This document shows, one piece after another, positions 35,418 to 48,434 of a stretch of 64,000 bases of DNA (its first letter is position 1; each line of letters starts with the position of its first letter). A program made the translations under genes and the position numbers. The notes under the pieces are model-generated. The model had not been told where the DNA came from. It searched no databases and saw only the letters and a list, made by a program, of their open reading frames with translations. This DNA is from Ciborinia camelliae (Eukaryota; Ascomycota; Leotiomycetes; Helotiales; Sclerotiniaceae): assembly GCA_025890175.1 (NCBI GenBank), contig JANPYM010000008.1, positions 735,337 through 799,336 on the forward strand, read 5' to 3'.

Positions 35418-38400
35418 GATTTTTTCAATTCCTCCTGTTGAAAATGAAGAAATCTATAGGTTATAGAACGAGGAGATGTTCGAAGAGGTTTAATGCACGA
35501 ATGGTATGTTGCACGGTTCAATCATTCTGTGGTTGGAGCCGTTTCGTAGTTGGAGCCGTTTCGAATTGCGCATAGAAGATCTTTAACTAGGAGGATGCCG
35601 GTGATTATGACTCGTTTTAGACTGCACTTTTGGGAGGTATTGTGTGGAATGACTCTATATCAATTAGAAGTGAATTGAGTCCTCCTGTTCAAAAGGAAAT
35701 ATGTTGTATGATTGGTGGCTTTCGGTGGCTTGTATTGAATGAACCAACAAATCTTAATCCACAGTCATCAATTGCTTAACCATCAAATTGGATCCCTTGA
35801 CTTTGTAACCGGTATAATATGTATGAAGAGTTAATCGAATGATGGAAATCTAAGGATTGAAATGATGTATGATGTATCAAATCGTCCCAAGTTGTTGATT
35901 CTTCCCCAGATTCTATTTAGAGGATTGAATTGAATTGGATTGAATTGGATTGTTTTCTTCGAGTCCAAGTGGAATGGAAGTGGAATGCAAAAAAGGTGGT
36001 TACTATTCCAGATAGTATGCTATGATTCCTATCCTATGCTATCAATATTACCCTCAATTAGATGATTGAGATAATCTTGGAAGATTGAGTGTTGTCTTCA
36101 AGTCGTATTGATTGAAAAAATAACACTGTATGTAATAAGTCTGTAATGAATTGGATGGGATTGGATTTGAAGTGATGTCAGAGATCAATTGACAGATTGT
36201 GTTCCATAGACCAGGTGGTGAGGGATGTAAATTGAGGGTCTAATGTGAAAGTAAGGTAATCGCTGCTAAAGGGAAAACCATCTGCACCGACATTTAATTT
36301 AATCTTTTATGGAATAGTCACCGATAAATAAGTAAGTAAGCTGGAGACCTCCAACCTCAGACCTCTTTATCGATACTCCATCCATTACAAAACCAAAAGA
36401 GGCTGGGATATGGAATTAGGCCAAGCAATTTGAATCTCAATTGAACATTTATGTACAACATAAAAATCGGAGAAATCTAGATGTGTATAGTATAGATAGT
36501 ACAGTATCTGTTGTGAAATCCATGCATGTCAGTCATTCTTTTTGACTGGTTTCATTTTGCTAGATTCCATAGATTCCGTAGATTCCATACTCAACATTGA
36601 ATAGGTATTCTATTCCCCATACATCAAGACAGATGAACCAAAGAACCAAAGACAAAACCAATACAGTATAAAAATAACAGGAAATCCCATAACCTCTCAA
36701 ATAGAATAGAATAGGTAGAATAATGTAATTACCATTCATTAGAGATCTACTACCTACCTACCTACCTACGGAGTTCAAGTAGATAAAGTATCTAATCTCC
36801 TTCTCCTCCTCATAATTCCCAATACTCAATAGGTACTCAATAATGAAAATGCAAATCCAATCACCCCTGTATTCATCATTTATTCATCCATCCATCCATT
36901 CATTCATCCATCCATAGATTCCCCCCCCTGCATCGCCTTGCATAATAGAGTTGCGTTGCGCCCCACCACCTATGACTATGGCCACAAGGGGCAAAAAGGC
37001 AACCTGTGTAATAATGTAGGTAGCCTCCACTGCAAGTGTCAGTCGTGAGATATTAGGTATATTTGGCCCCAATCAACTTATCAACATGCGATTTCATTAT
37101 TACCTAGTATTATTCCCACAACCCTATGGATACCTACCTACCTAGGTATCTATCAATATGTATGAAAAATCCCGAGGCTGTTACTTTTTAAGTTGGGGCT
37201 GCATAGTTGGAATGGAAGTTACCTATTAGGTATTGTAAAGATTGATATGGATTGATATTATTGTCCACAGGTTTCGATGGAATGAATGTTGGTTGTTATT
37301 AATATGATATTATTTAGGTACCCGACAGTACTGTATCTATGTAGATAGGTATTTATATAGTATTTAAGATATATATTGATATATATATATATATTGATAT
37401 TGATATTTAAGATATATATTCGAGTTGAGAATTATCAATAAATAGGTACTACCTACCTAGATACCGTACCTAGATACTAGATACTAGATCAATGGGAATT
37501 CCCCATCTATTCTATCTACTCTCCTACTCTCCTACTCTCCTACTCTCCTACAGAGTATACCCACAGATACAAATACAGAATTGATACATCCATACCTACC
37601 TACGTACCTAGCTGGCATAGCCATAGGCATACCCATCTAAGTAATCCATTCGGGAACCCCATCCATGGATCCAGCCGGCCCTTAGTCCCTGTATCATAGG
37701 TACGCTACGTACGTATCTATTGTGAAACACCTATCCATCCATATCCATCCATCTATCCATCCATACCTATCTAAGATCCATCCATTTATCCATCCATAAA
37801 ACAAATCAATGAATCAATCAATGAATCAATTGCATTATATCGGGAATTTATGAATTTATAAATATGAATAGGTATGAATATATAATAGATTCATAATTCC
37901 ATCCCCCCATCCCATTCTACCTCCAACCACCTAACCCTAACCTCCCTACCTCCAACTACCTAACCCCCCTAACCTCCCTCCCTTCCATTATCCAAAGAAT
38001 CCATTCCAAATGAAATCAATCAATCAATTAATTAAATTAATTTGATTTCATATCTTTAAATACCTCTAGGCTATCTACCTAGTATTTTCCTTAAATATAG
38101 GTATCTAGGTAGGTATTTATACTTTTAACTACCTATCTTATCTAGAGGTAGGTAGGTAAATAGGTAGGTATTTATGATACCTACCTACCTAGATACCTAC
38201 CTACCTAGATACCTACCTACCTAGATACCTACCTACCTAGATACCTACCTACCTAGATAGTTAACAGCCAGATCAGATCAGATCAGATCATACAGTTTAT
38301 TAATCACCCAGCCAGCCAGCTAGATACCTAGATAGATAGATGAATATCTATCTACCTAATCTAAAGAGGACATTTCATGACATTTCATAATACAATAGGA

Positions 38401-39108
38401 TAATAGGATATAATAGGATAGAAATATAAATATCCACAACGCGATATTATATACCTACCTAGGTATCTAGTATTATATACGCCATCCATCCATTCATCCA
38501 TCGATGGCATCGATGGCATCCATCTTATATACAACACCACCCCCTCCCTTCCCCCTTCCCCCCCTCCCCAAGCACCCCAATATTCCACTCAATGCCTCCC
38601 CCACCCAGCCCAATCCAAATCCAAATCCAAATTGACCAAATCCAAATTAACCAAATGCAAAATCCCATACCCAACCCCAAATCCAAATTCAAATCCAACA
38701 CCCTGGATCCAATCCAATCCAATTACTACCTATGAATTATGTATGTATGAATGTATGTATGTATGTATGGATATATATAGAATGCCCACGCCCAACCACT
38801 TACTCCCCTGGCGCGGCAGACCAGACGAGATAAAATGTGTCGTCCGAAAAACAAGAAGAAAAAAGCGAAATCAGAAACAAAAAAATGAGAAAGGAAAAAA
38901 GCGAGGAAGGGAAAAATAGAAAGAGAGAGAGAAAAAAAAGACGCCAAAATGCTCGAGAGCTGTGTATGTGTATACAACCAAACACGCTAGCTAGGATTAG
39001 CTCTGTGAAGCCCATTCCCCTCTTCCATTCCCATTCCCTCCGATTCCCCATTCCCTCCGATCCCCCCCTATTCTCCCCTCCCCTCCCCTTCCCACAACCA
39101 CCTACAAC
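35418..39108. other. gene-poor microsatellite-rich intergenic region
   Basis: No gene found in 3.7 kb. The left part (35418-36300) is plausibly the promoter of the hypothetical protein. From 36750 onward TACCTA/TAGGTA words, CATCC tracts (36885-36915, 37735-37800), TA runs (37370-37400), TCTCCTAC (37520-37555), CCAAAT (38605-38700) and A/G-rich tracts (38835-38945) dominate. Confidence 0.5.
38177..38260. repeat. 16-bp GATACCTACCTACCTA tandem repeat
   Basis: Five perfect copies of a 16-bp unit built from TACC words. It is the most regular version of the TACCTA motif dispersed through this window. Confidence 0.9.
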
Positions 39109-41950
39109 CTACCCATCCGCCATCTTCGAGCTAGCCCTCTTAATAATCCTCGCCGTCTTCTCCACCATATTCTTCGCGAGTCCCCAATCCCCCGCATCGA
39201 CCGCGTCGCGGATGGCGGGGAAAAACGCCTCATCGTACCCGGACCAGAGTTGCGGTCCGAAGATGACGTGTTTGAATTGTGTTCGGTTGGGGATCTGTTG
39301 GGGGGGTTTGTTTGCGTTAGTCATAGTCATAGTAATAGTGAATGAGAGCATGAGTTGAAGATTTACAAAAAAAAATGATATCGAGATGAATGATTCGTGG
39401 TACACACGAGATGAATCGAAACAAGAATCGGAGAAAGCTAGCAAGCTAGCAAGCAAGTAGCACAGGATTTAAACAGAGGGGTACAGAGAACAAAAAAGAA
39501 AAGAAAAAAAATAAACATACCCCACCACCCTGTTCCAAATCCAACAGATGGGTTTCAAAATTCGCCATCCTCGTATTATGACTCTTTCTATGAGAAGCCA
39601 ATCCCGGACTTTCAAACCCACCACTGCCCAAAACCAAACCATCCCATTCCATTTCAAATTTCTCAAACCTCCTTGAATCTTGCGCAAACTGTAATGCTGC
39701 TTCTCGTAGAGGTTCCGTTGACCATGGTACATTTCCCGCTTGATTGGCACCTTTACTCTCGGCCCAATTTTCAAGATCCATGACCCATTTGGTGAGAGAT
39801 GCAGAATAAGCTCTGATATCAAAAGGAAGGACTGCTCGATCGCAGAATTCGAGAATGAGGAGTGCCCATACTTCAGCGAGAAGTTTGTGATAGCGAAAAT
39901 TGGGATCTCCTTGACTAGCCATCCATTCAAAATTGTCGTAAGCAGAATGGTATGGATATACAGGGCCTTTGAACCCGAAATCAAGAGAAGAGGTTCCTGC
40001 CATATCTTGGAAAGCGACATAATCACTTCCAGCTCCTAAGCCCTCTAATTGAGCCTCCCTTTCTTCCCAGAGTTGTCTTAGAGTGGCATTTCGGTAAGGA
40101 TCGGTGGTGCGGTCAAGGACTCGGAGGAGAGCTTTTTTGAAAACTGGACTTCCTGCCGCTCGGAATGTATTACCGCCAACTCCTACATCAACATTAAGAT
40201 AGACAAATGCATCTTTTCGCAACTTTTCCATGTTCTTTTCGACATGCTCGGTAGATCCGATGAGATTGTATTCCTCACCATCCCAAGAAGCAAATTCAAT
40301 GGTACGTTGTGGACGCCAACCTCGTGAAACAAGATCCCCAAAGATATGCATAACTTCGAGGAAAACTGCAGTACCAGAGCCAGGATCGGTGGCACCAAAA
40401 ACCCAAGCATCACGATGATTACCAACAATGATGGATTTCTCCTTTTGCTCAACACCCGTAATCTTGCCCAAAACATTCCAAATTGGTTGTTGTTCAACTT
40501 CATCCTGTTCATTAACAAGATGAACTTTCGGTGTTGAAAGATTGCCAGACCAGTATTTTACATCAGGAACTGCACCCTTCCATTCAGGAGGACACTCGGT
40601 TCCGAATCCTTGAACGGACTGCAAAAGTTTCTGTGCATCTCCCCATGAGATAGGGATACTAGGAATATTAGTCAATCCTGGATTATTTTCTTTCGAGATC
40701 CGTACCGCCCCTTTTACGCTTGCCCAGCCAGGCGTAAGAACATCGCCGACCACCCAACTCATCAAGCTGACTGCGCCTCGTTGAACTCCATCTTTAGGCA
40801 TATATCTACCATTGGGGGCGGTATCTCCCAAAGTAAATCCATCATCTGCCGGATCACTATACATTATCACAGCTTTGAAACCCCAAGGTTCCGCAGCCTT
40901 AACCTTCAAAGCTCTGTCTCCTTGCGTACCATAATATCTGACCAGAGCAATTGCCCCTTTCGTATCAATCCCTTCATCGTAGAGCCGCTTATAATCAGCC
41001 CGTGACCCGTAGTTACAGTATATTAATGGTCCCGTAACATCTCCCGCCTTCGAATGTCCATGGAAAACCGGTGTTTGTTGTCTGGGTGGGTTCGTATAGA
41101 GTTGGGGCTCATCAATCTTCGCCTGCCAAATCGATTTCCCATCCTCCCCAAGTAGTTCGATTTTCCTCCCTCCCTCCTTCGGATAATTCAAGTAAACTCC
41201 ATATTCATCCATCTTTACTTCCTCCAGTCTATTCTTCACCATAAGCTCCTGCACAATCTCTGCCAAGATGTAATCCCCTTCCGTTCCCGCCAAATGATCC
41301 GTCTCCGTAATCCGGTTCATCCACCTCACAATTCTCTCCTCGGAAACACTCTCCTGCACAAATATCCTCACACTCTCCGCAGGGAACATCTGTCCCCCTA
41401 TCCTGTTCGCCGCAGTCGAGAAAAGGTCGCTCATAAATAAGAGATACACCACCGCCATAACCAAGAGCACCGCAAATATCCTACCAATAACTATACAGAA
41501 ATTCGCATCGATTTTCGGCCATCCAATCCGGCGAATCCATGGCAGGCGCGAGGATAACGATGCAGAGAGACTGGATATTCGTTTCCCCCACCTTGATTGT
41601 GATGTTTGCGGATCTTGTATTTCCATTTCCTCCATCTCCCTGCGCACCTCATCATCTTCTTCATTTTCACGCTCGCCATGTTGATTTAGAAACGTATCTC
41701 GTTCCATACTTCCTCGATTGGAAGTGCTATCTTCGGTAGGAGGAGGACGATAGCCGGCTCTGCGAGTAGGAACTGGGATTCTTCCACCGGGATCATGACC
41801 CAGGAGGCCTTCTCGTTCGGCGGGATGTGCGGATTCATTTGTGGAATCGGGGCGGGGTGTTATGGGCGTTGAGCCCCGTGAGGATTCGCCGATTGCTTCT
41901 GAGTAGGTGGGAATTGGCAGCGCTTCGTATATATGCTTTTCGTCAGGCAT
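39109..41950 (-). CDS. type II membrane M28 metallopeptidase (glutamate carboxypeptidase II-like)
   Basis: Two exons, 41950-39521 and 39294-39109, encode 871 residues; the 226-nt intron is long for this window. A cytoplasmic tail of about 150 residues is followed by one membrane helix (about 152-173), a protease-associated domain, the M28 zinc peptidase core and a C-terminal transferrin-receptor-type dimerisation domain. All zinc ligands are present: His 512 (GNHRDAW), Asp 522 (TDPGSG), Glu 559/560 (DGEE), Asp 588 (NVDVG) and His 668 (PYHSAYD). Yeast relatives are Vps70 and Tre1/Tre2, which act in vacuolar sorting and in Rsp5-dependent sorting; the tail sequence PIPTYSEA is PY-like but not a strict PPxY. 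An active peptidase is likely. The second exon is confirmed by FKHVIFGPQLWSGYDEAFFP. Confidence 0.9.
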
Positions 41951-42846
41951 TGTGAAGTTTGTGCCAGTTCGTTAAGTGTGAAAGATGAGACTACCACTTC
42001 TCTTGGTGGCCTTGGTGGTTGATGTTTATGTGGTAGTGGATTTATAAGATTTGTTAATCTTGATGAATTTATTCAATGGAATTATGATCGTTTTTATTAG
42101 GTATTCAGGCCAGCTGTTATCTCACCCTCTTTGGATAATTTAGAGCTTTCTGGAGAGGTTCAAAATATTGTTTGATTTTCTTTGGTGGCTTGAATTTTAA
42201 TGGCTCGAAGTCAATGGGTTTATCTGCGACACAGACAATCACGGCAGCTCTGGATTCGCGTTTTCGGTAATCCCCCTGTCAGATCTGCAAAAGTACGGAG
42301 AAGTAATATTATGAAACGATTTACGTTAAGTATGCAAAGAAAAATAAATGAAGGCTACAATAGATTTCTAAATTAATCATCTAGAGCCTTGATCTAAAAT
42401 ATGTACATCTATACTCTTTGCTACAAGATATATGTGTGCCGGTACATCAATATTTCACCAACACAAGCAAAACTTTCACGAGTTTGTATCTCAAGTTTTG
42501 AACACTCAAAGTATTTGCTGCGCTTAGGTATTCAGGAGTTGTTTCGATTATCATCTCTTCTTACATACTATGTAGCCTCTAGCTATGCCTGCCAATTAAA
42601 TCAACCCATCACTGTTCTGCCTAATACGAGCCAAGTCAAATCTAAGTACATTCGCTGCATTATTTTGGTCTTCGTAAACATAAATGCTGGCTTCCTAAAA
42701 TATCATACCCAGGTCCTCTCCTTCTCTCTGTCTCTCTCAAAGCAAATACCCCAAGCCATCTCACATAAATTTACATCGAGTATGATTCATCCCATGCTCT
42801 TAGGAAGCTGTTAATAATAGAAAAAAAATGCGATATTGCGTGTGAT
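41951..42846. other. intergenic region, no gene seen
   Basis: The promoter of the peptidase gene lies to the left and the 3' side of VPS35 to the right. It is AT-leaning, with one 137-codon plus-strand frame (42401-42814) of no coding character. Confidence 0.5.
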
Positions 42847-45737
42847 CTAAGGTGCAGCAGATGTTACTACGCCTTCGTAGTTCCGAGAAGTAATGTTATC
42901 CAAAGTACGCTGGAAATGCTTTCTGGGTTCGTTAATTGTGGCCGAATCTTGATTGCCTTGAAGATTTGAATGAATCAATTCAATAAGGCCATTCAGGTAT
43001 TTGGTTGTCACCTATCGATTCATGTTAGATCTGAGTGTTGGTGACAATAAATATCAGCGAGAGGACTTACTGCTTCATTATCTTGCTCGAAGTAGTAGAC
43101 ATAACGATTAAGAATTTCAACAAAAAGTTCCACCGAGACAGCGGTATCCATACATGCGTCTGCAACGCGAAGTGCACGCTGAAGGCACTCAAGAACACGC
43201 TTGCCATCACGATATAACTAGTCTAGGTTAGCTATTATCTCAAATGTAATATTGAATACAGAAACATACATTCTTCTCATCCGTCTCCCCCTTTGCTGCG
43301 ATAGGTACGGCCCACCAAAGATGGCTCGCTAAGAAAACAGCACGGCATTGATCGGGCTTCTTCAATAGCTTACTGCCATGTAGAGCACACTTGGTAATGA
43401 GGGTATCGTAATTTTCTTTGTTGAAATTTCGTGTTTCATGAAGAGCAGACGCAATAACGCAAACTGCTTGGAATTGTGCCCTTGAGTCGCTTATGCTCTC
43501 TTCATAGATTGTAAATGCTTGGGCAAAGAATTCGTAGCTAACCTCTTCGAAATTTGTCTGATCAGCAATTTGTCCACAGGCCACGAATAGCCTCAAACAA
43601 AGTTCAGCAGATCCAGACACTCGTGTATACATAGTTGAGAGGGCCGAGTGCATGAACTTGAAGAGAGCCGATATTTGTGACTCCCAGTTATCGTCATAGT
43701 GTTCTCTGGCTTTGAGCCGTCTTGCGAGCTTCATGGCTGATGTTATGAGAGCCGGAGTTGTAAATTTCACACGCTCATTGCCCTCCGAGTAAGTTGCCTT
43801 CGTAGTTTGCAAAAGCTTAAATTGTGTATCGTTGTCATCACTATGGATCAAATGAACAATTCTAGCTAACCAGCCCTGCTCTTCTATTGTTTCATCGGTC
43901 TCTAGGGATTTGCGCTGTACTCCGGCGTAATTGGCTGGATTTTGAGACCCTTCTTTGATTAGAACCTTGAGAACTTCGAGCACTCCTTCCAGTGAGGCTA
44001 CAGTCGAGATTTTTGTGGAATTGGCCTGTAAGGTGCGAGCAACTTCGCCGGCAACAGCTCGACGTGTTGGATATGTTTGGAGTTGTAGTAATGGAATGTA
44101 GGTCGGAAGAGACAAGGCTGTGAATATGGAAGCGTAAGAAGTGATAGGTGTCAAGAGCAAATTTAGTATATTTTTCTGTGCCTCTGGAGAATGCAATTCA
44201 GGAGTGTTGGCATATGCTCTAACTCTATCTGATGCATAATCGAGAGCTTGGTCGACGTAGTCTAGACGATCTGGATGAACTTTGAGGGCTAGGTTGACTA
44301 ACGATACCAACAATGCCAAGGTATCTTGTACAGACAAGCGCTGGGAAGCAACAAGATGCATTACTTGGTCAAAGAAAATCTCATAAAGCTTAATATTGTC
44401 GGGAACAGCATTTGGCTTGTCATTGGCACCATCATTGTCAGCTGCGCCTGCTGCAGACTGTCCCTCAACTTCTGTTGGAGCTAGACTGAGGCTATCATCA
44501 GTTCCTTCCTTGGGTTTCGAGTCTGTGCTGGCTCCATTAGTCTCAGTTGACGGACGATCACCGTTTGACTCTGAGGTGTGAGGGGCTGAGAATGACTCTG
44601 GCTTTGACTGAACGGCCTTATTCTCCTTGCTCAACCGAGTAGTTTCGAGTAATTTAGTGACAGCCTTCTGCTCCGACTTCTCGCGGTCCACTCCAGAACT
44701 CGACTCTGACTCTCGAGCAGCATATGCAGAAAGTCTATCCATCATTGCTATAACAATGACTTTCATGTTAACATGGGGGTTCAATCTTGATACAGCCGCT
44801 AAGAATTGATCCAGGGTATGAAGGTGATATTCATCCGGGAAAACCTGAGTGATTACTTCTAGCAAATATTCTTGGGCTAGAACATCCCGACATTGCACTA
44901 CTTGCTCCAGCAGTGGCTGCAAGATAGTGTTCTTGTAGACATCTAGATCCACCAGCTGGCTTAATCGAACTAGATTACTTCCAACCAATAACTGGAGCTC
45001 TTTTCTTTCCTGTGTTCTCATTTCTCTTTCTCGGGAGTGGCCTTGATGTTGTAGTCGTACCCAAAGCTTGTTCATTTCCACAAAATTCGTGAGAACAAAA
45101 CTTATCGAATCTGTCAGATTTCCTTCTGGTCCATCGCCGTCGCCTTGAGGTAAATGTTCGCGTGCTTGTCCGGAAAGGTAATATCTTAGAAACAATCCTC
45201 TGGTTGGATGTTGTACTCCACGGCTCATTTCCATCATATCTTTCATTATCTCCTTAACTGGTGCTTCTGGGACACTCATATAGACTGTACCGACCGTTAC
45301 CATTAAGTAAAGTCGAGGAACGATATTTCCTGCATACTGAACAAGCTCGTAAAGATCGGCGAGATGATGAGTGGGATGTGAATCTTTTAGATGAGAGGAT
45401 AGGTGTCGCAATGCATCAAACACTGCCATATATAATTCATAGTACTGTTTCGGTCCTAAACTGCTCGTTCGAAGTTCTGAGACAAGTGTTGAACTGGATT
45501 TCAAAAGAAACAAATCAGCAAATCATATCGCCGGGCGCATTTATTAAAGACGTCGCAATCACATAGACCAACATGAACAAGCTCATCCTCATTAACATAC
45601 CTGCACTTCAGGGCATCCATAAGTTTCCCAGGACTTTCTAAACATCGTCGCATGAGTTGTGTCTGCTGGCGAACAACATTCAAAGCATCTTCAAGGAGTC
45701 GTGCCTGATCCTCCACGACTTGAGGTGGAGAAGCCAT
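42847..45737 (-). CDS. VPS35: retromer subunit Vps35
   Basis: Four exons, 45737-45601, 45493-43270, 43217-43071 and 43011-42847, encode 890 residues, the normal fungal length. The N-terminus ([15 protein letters not shown]) and the hallmark [10 protein letters not shown] near residue 110, which contacts Vps26, are present. The rest is a helical solenoid ending in the Vps29-binding C-terminal half. Retromer recycles cargo such as the vacuolar hydrolase receptor from endosome to Golgi. A Ser/Asn/Asp-rich loop (around residues 300-380) interrupts the solenoid, as in other filamentous fungi. The start ATG at 45737 matches the family. The first intron (45494-45600) is 107 nt with good borders. Confidence 0.95.
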
Positions 45738-46450
45738 TATGGCAGACTTTCAGGTACAGTTGCTTGCGCAGTAACAGATTTTCGTAGCCCAAGCAAGTTA
45801 GAATACGAAGATAATCGAGCAAGTAATATAGAAACTGAAGCTCTTTAGTCGCATGTAATCCAAAGGTTAATTGATTATGACCAGTTTCGGGGAAGGAACG
45901 CTTAAGCCTCCCCAAGTATGATTGACTGTTGACAAGGATTAAAGCTGGGCTGATTGGGCGGATGTATGGTTTATCCGAGGTCCGATAGTTTTTATTAAGC
46001 ATCCCTTTTGTAACCAAAAGTGGCTATAGACATAGGGAGTCGGGAATAATTGGGATCTTAATTATCTTCATTATTAGTTATCCTAAATCTGAATACCTCG
46101 GTATCTATCTAACATTATTTCGTCTCATCATGCTCCATGCAATCAATGATATAAAAGGCTTCCCAGCTCTTGGTGCCCATTCCATCCCACAACTCCGAAT
46201 AAATATTACACCAAACTAAAATTTGTACATAAAAACAAACCAGACCACTGATCTTCTGACCCATGTCAGCTCAGATCATGAGCTTGATTCTCACCCTAGC
46301 ATTTTGTTCCATTGAATACTAGGAAAGCAGAATTATGCCATAATGAAAATTCCATCATGGTTCTCAAGATAAATCTCTTGTGCGGTAATCGTTTCTTCAG
46401 AAACTCGACATACGACGATTGAAAACTCAAGCGGATTGACTCAAGGTTGG
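45738..46450. other. intergenic region, VPS35 promoter side
   Basis: No gene. It should hold the VPS35 promoter and the terminator of the secreted protein. A TATAAAAGG word occurs near 46150 on the plus strand but has no gene downstream of it. Confidence 0.5.
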
Positions 46451-47449
46451 TTACCTTGGAATAGCAGTCGTAGAATTCCAAGAAGGATAGCTAGTATGCC
46501 ACTGTCCATTGTCATAGGAAGTACTAGTCATTGTGGATGAAACAGTGGTAATAGATACACTCGAGGATACCTCCGCATGATAAGTAAGCCACGAAGCCGA
46601 AAAAGTTGTTGTTGGAGGTGGGATGGATGATGTTTCATCGGTGCAAGTGTTTGAGGATAATTCGGGGGTTGAGGTAGGATTAGATGATTGGGAAATGGTC
46701 AGGCCGGTAGCGCTGGTAAAGCTTCGAGACGGCGATGAAGACAATCCAGTGGAGTAAGATATGGCAGCACTGAATGATTTGGAAGTTCCGAAAGAAGTCG
46801 AAGAGGACACAGCTGGTCGTGTCGATGTCGCATTTGTGGGATACATCGATAGTGACAGCGTGGATTTTATGTGAGGTTTAGATGAGGAGGCTGAAGAGGC
46901 TGAAGAGGATGAGGATGACGAGGGCAGTGTCGTCAATGATGCAGATGATGCTGAAGTGCTCAATATAATGGTTGTTGAATTGGTGGTGACTTTTATTGAA
47001 GAGCTCGATGCGGTTGTTGAACTCGAGGGGCTTGCGTGGGTAGAAGTCTTTTTTGATGATGAAGACTGGGGAACAGTCACTGGAACAGTAACGTCGACGA
47101 TTGAATAGCTGACGCTAGTGATCGTGGTTGGAGATGGTGTAATAGTGACGAGAACAGTCTCAGTTGTATGAGAACCCCCTACAGTCCGAGTCGAAACTAC
47201 GTAATTTGTGGTTGCTGGCAATGTAGCAGCGTCGGTCTTGGTGACCGTTACTACCACAGTAGTCGTAGCTTGTCCATTTCCACCACTTGTGGGAGTTGAA
47301 GAGCTCCCATCTACATTCACAACAGAGTATGTAGCCCTCTTTACATGTTCCACCCAAACAACATCTTTCTGACCAAATGGAAGCCCTAATGATAACAAAA
47401 AGAGTGAAGATAGCGCAAAGAGAGTGAAAGTGGAAGTATTAAGACGCAT
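46451..47449 (-). CDS. secreted Ser/Thr-rich cell-surface protein
   Basis: The frame extends upstream to 47533, but I choose the ATG at 47449 because it begins a good signal peptide (MRLNTSTFTLFALSSLFLLS) directly before a polar region. The product is 332 residues. After the signal come VVWVEHVKRATYSVV, a TVVVTVTKTD-type Val/Thr block, then about 200 residues of Ser/Thr runs, the mark of heavily O-glycosylated fungal wall or secreted proteins. It ends SWNSTTAIPR with no hydrophobic tail, so a GPI anchor is unlikely. Four Cys-poor segments suggest no disulphide domain. The function is unknown; a structural surface role is inferred. Confidence 0.75.
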   Translation of the reverse strand: MRLNTSTFTLFALSSLFLLSLGLPFGQKDVVWVEHVKRATYSVVNVDGSSSTPTSGGNGQATTTVVVTVTKTDAATLPATTNYVVSTRTVGGSHTTETVLVTITPSPTTITSVSYSIVDVTVPVTVPQSSSSKKTSTHASPSSSTTASSSSIKVTTNSTTIILSTSASSASLTTLPSSSSSSSASSASSSKPHIKSTLSLSMYPTNATSTRPAVSSSTSFGTSKSFSAAISYSTGLSSSPSRSFTSATGLTISQSSNPTSTPELSSNTCTDETSSIPPPTTTFSASWLTYHAEVSSSVSITTVSSTMTSTSYDNGQWHTSYPSWNSTTAIPR

Positions 47450-48434
47450 GATTGCATCAATTTGTAAATATATAGAAATGGACTCGAGAACAATTACTTG
47501 ATGTCTGAGAGCAAAAGAAATAACATTTAACAATGAGATGTATCATATTATACCTCATGCGACTTGATTATGGAGGCTGGGAAGTATTTTTTTTCAAATA
47601 CGCGTGGAGAAGGCTGGGTTTCTTCTGCATTTTTCCGCGATAATTGAAGTGGCTGGGAAGCCATCTCAACGCCAGAACTAACCTTATCATTCTTTTTATA
47701 GAAAACCCGTTAAACAAATTCTGGGGATATGCAGGTAAGTGGGCAGAAATCTCAAAGTATATGGGTATAGTTGTAGATAAGTGGTGATGATTCGAGATTG
47801 AGTTTTCCTGTGATATGGATGAAGGGGTTGATGGAACGATTAATGATTAGTAAGCGAAGTAGCTTCAAGAACGAAAATAGTGAGCAGAGTGGAAGGAAGA
47901 AAGGAAGCTTCAATGATTTTAGCTTAAACAAAATAGGAGGGTAATATTTATTGTATAATATTAAAATCCCATCATATCCTATCCCATCCGATCCGATCCT
48001 CCAAATTGAGATATGGGAGGTTGTTCTCCGGAATGGTGGTTGTTATGGTCAGCGGGGATGTCGGGTGTTGCTGAAGAAACCCCAATGTGCGGAGAAGCCC
48101 GATGATTTTCCGGCAACCGCGAAATGTCATGTCATATGCAATTATTGCATGGGATTTTGATGGAACTACTCGTGAAATGTACCCATGATTTTAACATGCA
48201 AAAAACTCTTCAGTCTTCATAAGGAGATACATGCAGATCTACTTCTTTACAGAAATACATCCCTATCCAAAGCATTACCGATCTAAGCGAGTTCTACTGT
48301 ACTGTACTTCGATTATCAGTCAAACCGAGTAACAGTTTAGAATTCTTAGTGCACGATACCCTCCTTCACAGAACGCAGAACGAACATCAACTCTTCAAAA
48401 TCAAGGAAACTCGATACTCTCTTCTAATTTCACG
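47450..48434. other. divergent intergenic region with both promoters
   Basis: It holds the start regions of the secreted protein (-) and the first 2EXR gene (+). No coding frames of note. CATCC/GATCC words occur at 47970-48000. Confidence 0.5.

Noticed and set aside
31360..38260. CRISPR array
   Set aside because: Repeats are simple tandem units without spacers, and the DNA is eukaryotic.
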